A stretch of DNA of 64,000 nt from Membranipora membranacea (lineage: Eukaryota > Bryozoa > Gymnolaemata > Cheilostomatida > Membraniporidae): NCBI GenBank assembly GCA_914767715.1, contig OU612073.1, positions 15,874,001-15,938,000 on the forward strand, given 5' to 3'. Made by a program: the position numbers and the translations under genes. This document shows, piece after piece, positions 60,501-64,000 of this stretch; within the stretch, counting starts at the first letter, position 1, and every line of letters starts with the position of its first letter. The notes beneath the pieces were generated by a model. That model saw only the letters and a list, made by a program, of their open reading frames with translations. It was not told the origin of the DNA and did no database searches.

Positions 60501-61673
60501 ACTACCATTAATGATATTATGTAAAGTTTGACAGGCTCTCGATGATGCCTTCCAATAAAACCCAATTGAGGAAATGTTCGATAAATGGCAACAAATGATA
60601 ATATCACTTTTTTAGTTTATCTCTACAAGAGTGGAGCTGATATATACTTTTGTTGGCAACCAAAGTCATCTCATTGTTTTGCACTCAGCGCCAAAAAAAA
60701 ATTTTGATTACTCATAAAAGTAGATTGGTACATGAGTGAAATTGAAGCTGATATTATCATTGCCTGAGTGATGACAAACCCGATTCAATCTCTATTTGAC
60801 TTACTTATAAAGTAGATAGATATAGCCCAGTCTCCTCCACAGATCTGTCCTTTGTTTCCAGGACACTGGTGATCACACTCACAATCATTATCTTCACTGG
60901 AACACAGGCCATGTCTCGTTGGTTTATCAGCTTCAGTTCCACAAAAACACTCATCACCATACTCAACACCCATCATTGTAAAACCTGCATGGGTAGACAA
61001 GTAACAAAGACAATGTAGAAGAGTGTATTTTAAAGCCTCACATAGCACATCATGTAAGTAAATTAATTAGCCACTACCGATTCGCCTTTCCTAACATCAA
61101 ACTCTGAAAACAAAACTTTTTTATTAACATGAGTTTGCTATATCCTACCCCTACTAGAGTCAATGTTACCAGTTTCAATAATATCTTTTTTCCTGTGGAG
61201 AAATTCAACAGGGCTATACTCAGATTTACATGAGTAAAGGTCGATTACATTGTACTCAGGAAACAAAACTACACTCACCTCTATTTTGATTGAGACATTC
61301 AAGTGTGCACCATTCAAGACTGTTTGAATCAGAGGTCTCTTTGTGACCCTTGAGAGCTCTTTTGCTTCGGAAACCTCCATCCTCGTAACATCCTCTGCGT
61401 ACATAGCGCGGTACCTGCTGAGCTGATGTGTCTGTGTAAGCAAAGAATACCAGCATACTTTTTTCTCCACTCAATGTTATATCTTGCTATCCTAGTTAAT
61501 CCCCCTCTTCCCAGTCACATCTCGGTTTGCTGGTCTGACATTGTAAAGCAATATGAATGCTGTGGATTTTTAAATGTCTACAAAAAAAATACATGGTACT
61601 TACAGGTTATACAATCCAGGACATATATCACAACTGCCACCGTAAGTAAGATTTGACCCCTAGAACAGTACAT
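57517..61673 (-). CDS. WSC-domain type I membrane protein with tyrosine-rich tail
   Basis: Six exons join in phase: 61673-61604, 61431-61279, 60984-60805, 60417-60214, 59650-59518, about 57913-57517. They give 1137 nt, 378 aa. A signal peptide (ILLTVAVVIYVLDC) is followed by one WSC domain over exons 2-3 (RRGCYEDG, YGDECFCG, GNKGQICGGDWAISIY), a Ser/Thr-rich stalk likely to be O-glycosylated, a membrane helix (YIGAAIAGGITVILIICLSV), and a cytoplasmic tail of about 130 aa. The tail has repeated VNL[SP] units and four D-[IMVL]-Y motifs. WSC domains bind carbohydrate, and yeast Wsc proteins are surface stress sensors, so a cell-surface glycan sensor or adhesion role is inferred. The last exon's acceptor is uncertain: three nearby AGs keep the frame. 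Intron 5 contains a 0.7-kb foldback. Confidence 0.85.
58681..59398. mobile_element. foldback element in WSC intron 5
   Basis: Inverted arms of about 345 bp start at TATAATCACAGAGTAAGGAT (58681) and end at its near complement (59398). Internal landmarks are CCTGTGGTTTTTGATTCA, GCATCCAGCTG and GAAGGTTGGACATTC. The arms look roughly 90 percent identical by eye. The element is non-coding. Confidence 0.85.
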
Positions 61674-62231
61674 GATGTATTCAACCTCTAGCTGCGATTG
61701 TGAGACTTTTGGTGACCCAAGAGGGAGAGCAGCATGCGCTAAACTACTAGATGCACACAACTTCTCTCTATGAATGAGCCAAAAAATAAGCAGTCAATGT
61801 AAAGTGTTTGTTTAATTTTAAATTACGATCACATGAGCCTTGACTACTTCCTCGTTCTAGTAAACTACTGTGTTTGTTTATCATTAGTGATTCAATGAAG
61901 AATGTCTTAATCACCAGATAGTTTTAGTGTTTCCTGTTCTATATATTGTGTATAGCCACAAGGTACCTAATCTTACAAATTAACTCTGCAGTCTGCTATG
62001 ACCAGATTCTGACAAATTGTTGAAAAATTGGGAGTCAAAAGTTCAAGTGTGAAAATTCAAACCTGCCTGTGTTTGAGAGACTCGGTAGATTCAGAGACTT
62101 GAGAGGAGTGTAAGCAGAAAGCTATGACTCTGGTGATGTGTGTAGAAGTGATATGTGGGTATTGACTTTCATTGGGAACGTCTTGACCATGTATTGGGGA
62201 ATATGCAATTTAGTTATATATCTGAGCATGT

Positions 62232-62681
62232 TAATCATGGTGTATCTCTAGTAGACAATGATCTCTACTCTTGAGTGTTATCTTCATCCTAACATAAGAT
62301 TGATTACGATTACGAAAATTTCAGCCATATTCTGTGACCCTATTTTCACTTTTATTGCTGACGCTGATTTATTTTCACTTTCACTGCTCTATTCGCTTGC
62401 ATACTCACTGTATCATTTTTGCATTCTCTTCAGTTTAGAGAGAGATTTTATATGATAATGTTTCTTTTTAGTATATTTATATGTGAATAAAGGTATATTA
62501 TACAAACAAAAATGTTTATCCAGCTTGGATTACTAATATACCATTCATGCATTATAGCAGGAAGTTTGGGATACAAAACTCCCTGACTTTAGAATATAAT
62601 GAAATGTAGTTGTCCTCTCCCTGACATTGGTTGGGCAACTCCTTATTTGCTCGACTCAATTACCTGAATAAAGTGTGATGT
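62232..62681 (-). repeat. right arm of the inverted duplication
   Basis: Reverse-complement copy of 57078-57559, lying upstream of the WSC gene's 5' end. It keeps the terminal coding bases and the 3' flank. The similarity stops upstream of the tail's last 13 codons. Confidence 0.85.
62233..62274 (+). pseudogene. truncated copy of the WSC tail (last 13 codons and stop)
   Basis: The + strand reads N-H-G-V-S-L-V-D-N-D-L-Y-S-stop, identical at protein level to the C-terminus of the WSC protein, with one silent change (GTA for GTC). The preceding sequence is unrelated. It is either the 5'-deleted remnant of a second gene copy or the final exon of an alternative transcript; no upstream exon was found on this strand. 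Confidence 0.7.
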
Positions 62682-64000
62682 TGGAGTGACTCGGATCTAC
62701 CCTGCTGTTAACCTAACTTGGTTCAGAATTTACAACATAGTAAAATTAGTCAATAAGTAGGTGATACTGAGATCAAAATTCATGTTTAAAGTGAAAAAGC
62801 TGGTTTTTATACATTATGTAGTAGATTTGATTGAAATATATTTTTCAGAAAAATGTGGCTCTATAAGGCAATGAAATTCAAAGCTGATTTTAAAATAAAT
62901 GGTATCAATCACGTACAACTCCAGAGAAGGGGCTTCAGGCTTATAGTATATACACAAGTTAAAATATACCTGACTTCAACACGGCATTTATGTACATTTT
63001 AAGATTGTCAAATCTTGCCTTTGATTTTTTTTGTATTTTGCTGAGGAATACTACATGGACTGAGCCAGAGCTATATCAACAGTGATTTTTTCAAGCACTG
63101 GACATCGCTTTATTTTTGTGATACTGACGTCTTGCATCCACCAAAAATCTCTTCATTCATATGACTACTGCTTTCAGCAAGCTTTCTCAACATGCGCGAT
63201 CTTCAACAACTATACATACATTTGAATTGGCATTGTCATACCATTTTTTTGAGTGGATTGAGTTAGAATTTTTTTTTTTTATCATTTTATCTTGGTTGTT
63301 TTTAAAGCACATCAGGGCAAACATTTTCAGATGATGATGATTGCAAATAATAATGTATATATATGGCAATGTGAATTATATTCAACTGCCAATTTTAAAC
63401 TGCAAATTGCCATCTGTTGTTCCCTACAATGATACACCCAGAACGCCTTGCTCTTCTTTGCCGAAAAGAAACTAGGTATGAATTATCTCCTATCATGAAC
63501 AAAACAAATATCAGGATCAATATCACAAAAATTTCACACCGAATGACAAATAATGCCTGTTTAAGTAAGATACTTATGACTCATGATCCTGCATTAAAAA
63601 TGGTTCTTAGAGTGTATATTACTTTCAAGTCCAAGAATTTAAAAACAAAGGAGTGGATGCAAGGAGACATAGGGTGGGATAAATGGCTTATAAGAGTGTT
63701 AACTGAATGGGGATGGAAATGTCAATGGTCAGGGCAAATCATTTTTCAAATTGATACAAAAGTTTGCAAGTGAGAACCCAACTTTGTCATTAGACAGCCC
63801 AAGACCCTCACTTTCTATCAGACTACTAGATTCGCTATCGAGTTAACGTAATTTATTGATGCAAAATATTGTCTTTGAAACTTGATTTTAGTTTGATCTT
63901 ATTCAAACTCCTTGTTGGATGTTACTTTGATCATCTAAATCCATTGTTGCGCAACAGACTTGTCAAAGTTGTTCTTATCAAAGTTGTTATTATCAAACAT
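62682..64000. other. intergenic stretch, nothing recognised
   Basis: A 118-codon open frame at 63417-63773 (Trp-rich near its C-terminus, WGWKCQW) has no recognised domain and no splice support, so I do not call it a gene. Confidence 0.35.

Noticed and set aside
62258-62455. 65-codon + strand frame
   Set aside because: It reads the 3' flank of the inverted WSC copy in another frame; the meaningful frame ends at 62274.
63417-63773. 118-codon frame near the right edge
   Set aside because: No recognised family and no flanking splice logic; chance frame cannot be excluded.

Overview
The window is animal nuclear DNA. Genes are split into many short exons with GT-AG introns, intergenic DNA is AT-rich, and the families present are metazoan: LRR-Roc-COR, caspase, WSC receptor, and a Golgi-type sulfotransferase. 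Transposons are dense: PIF/Harbinger, hAT-like, non-LTR retrotransposons, a tRNA-derived SINE and foldback elements. It is most likely a marine invertebrate; the phylum cannot be fixed from the sequence alone. No bacterial-style operons, CRISPR arrays, rRNA genes or free-standing tRNA genes were seen.

Layout. (1) 1-2180: one probable coding exon (237-453) and a SINE remnant. (2) 2181-23132: about 21 kb of nested PIF/Harbinger DNA. Outer element A (left end 2181, right end 23132) carries a Myb-like gene (+) and a transposase gene (-). A foldback MITE (Y, ends 13022 and 23108) is inserted about 20 bp inside A's right end. A second autonomous element B (13052-22842) is inserted in Y, with transposase (+) and Myb-like gene (-). 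By hand-spliced phase checking, all four genes are open from ATG to stop (334, 381, 384 and 338 aa). (3) 23362-30339: exons that splice in phase into an LRR-Roc-COR GTPase followed by a full caspase domain, a candidate Roco-caspase fusion. One in-frame TAG lies in the first caspase exon, and the phase at the Roco/caspase junction needs a non-first acceptor AG. Exon 237-453 has the right phase to be its upstream exon, which would put the Harbinger nest in an intron of this gene. (4) 30340-38780: gene-poor, with a young SINE (19-bp target duplication), a minisatellite, and a two-exon gene for a 60-aa secreted, cysteine-containing, very basic peptide (34648-35491). (5) 38781-46734: hAT-like element, foldbacks and dead LINEs. 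(6) 46735-53245 (-): complete eight-exon type II membrane sulfotransferase, 396 aa, resembling CHST15. (7) 53560-55320: dead reverse transcriptase pieces and a possible orphan exon. (8) 57517-61673 (-): complete six-exon WSC-domain type I membrane protein with a tyrosine-motif tail. Its 3' end is repeated in inverted orientation at 62232-62681.

The Harbinger gene pairs form two-component transposition systems: the Myb-like partner binds DNA and is thought to help the DDE transposase find the ends. The host genes do not form an obvious pathway. The Roco-caspase candidate suggests a single-chain GTPase-to-protease sensor, which is inference. Exon coordinates were derived by reading splice signals and checking phase by hand, with no transcript data.
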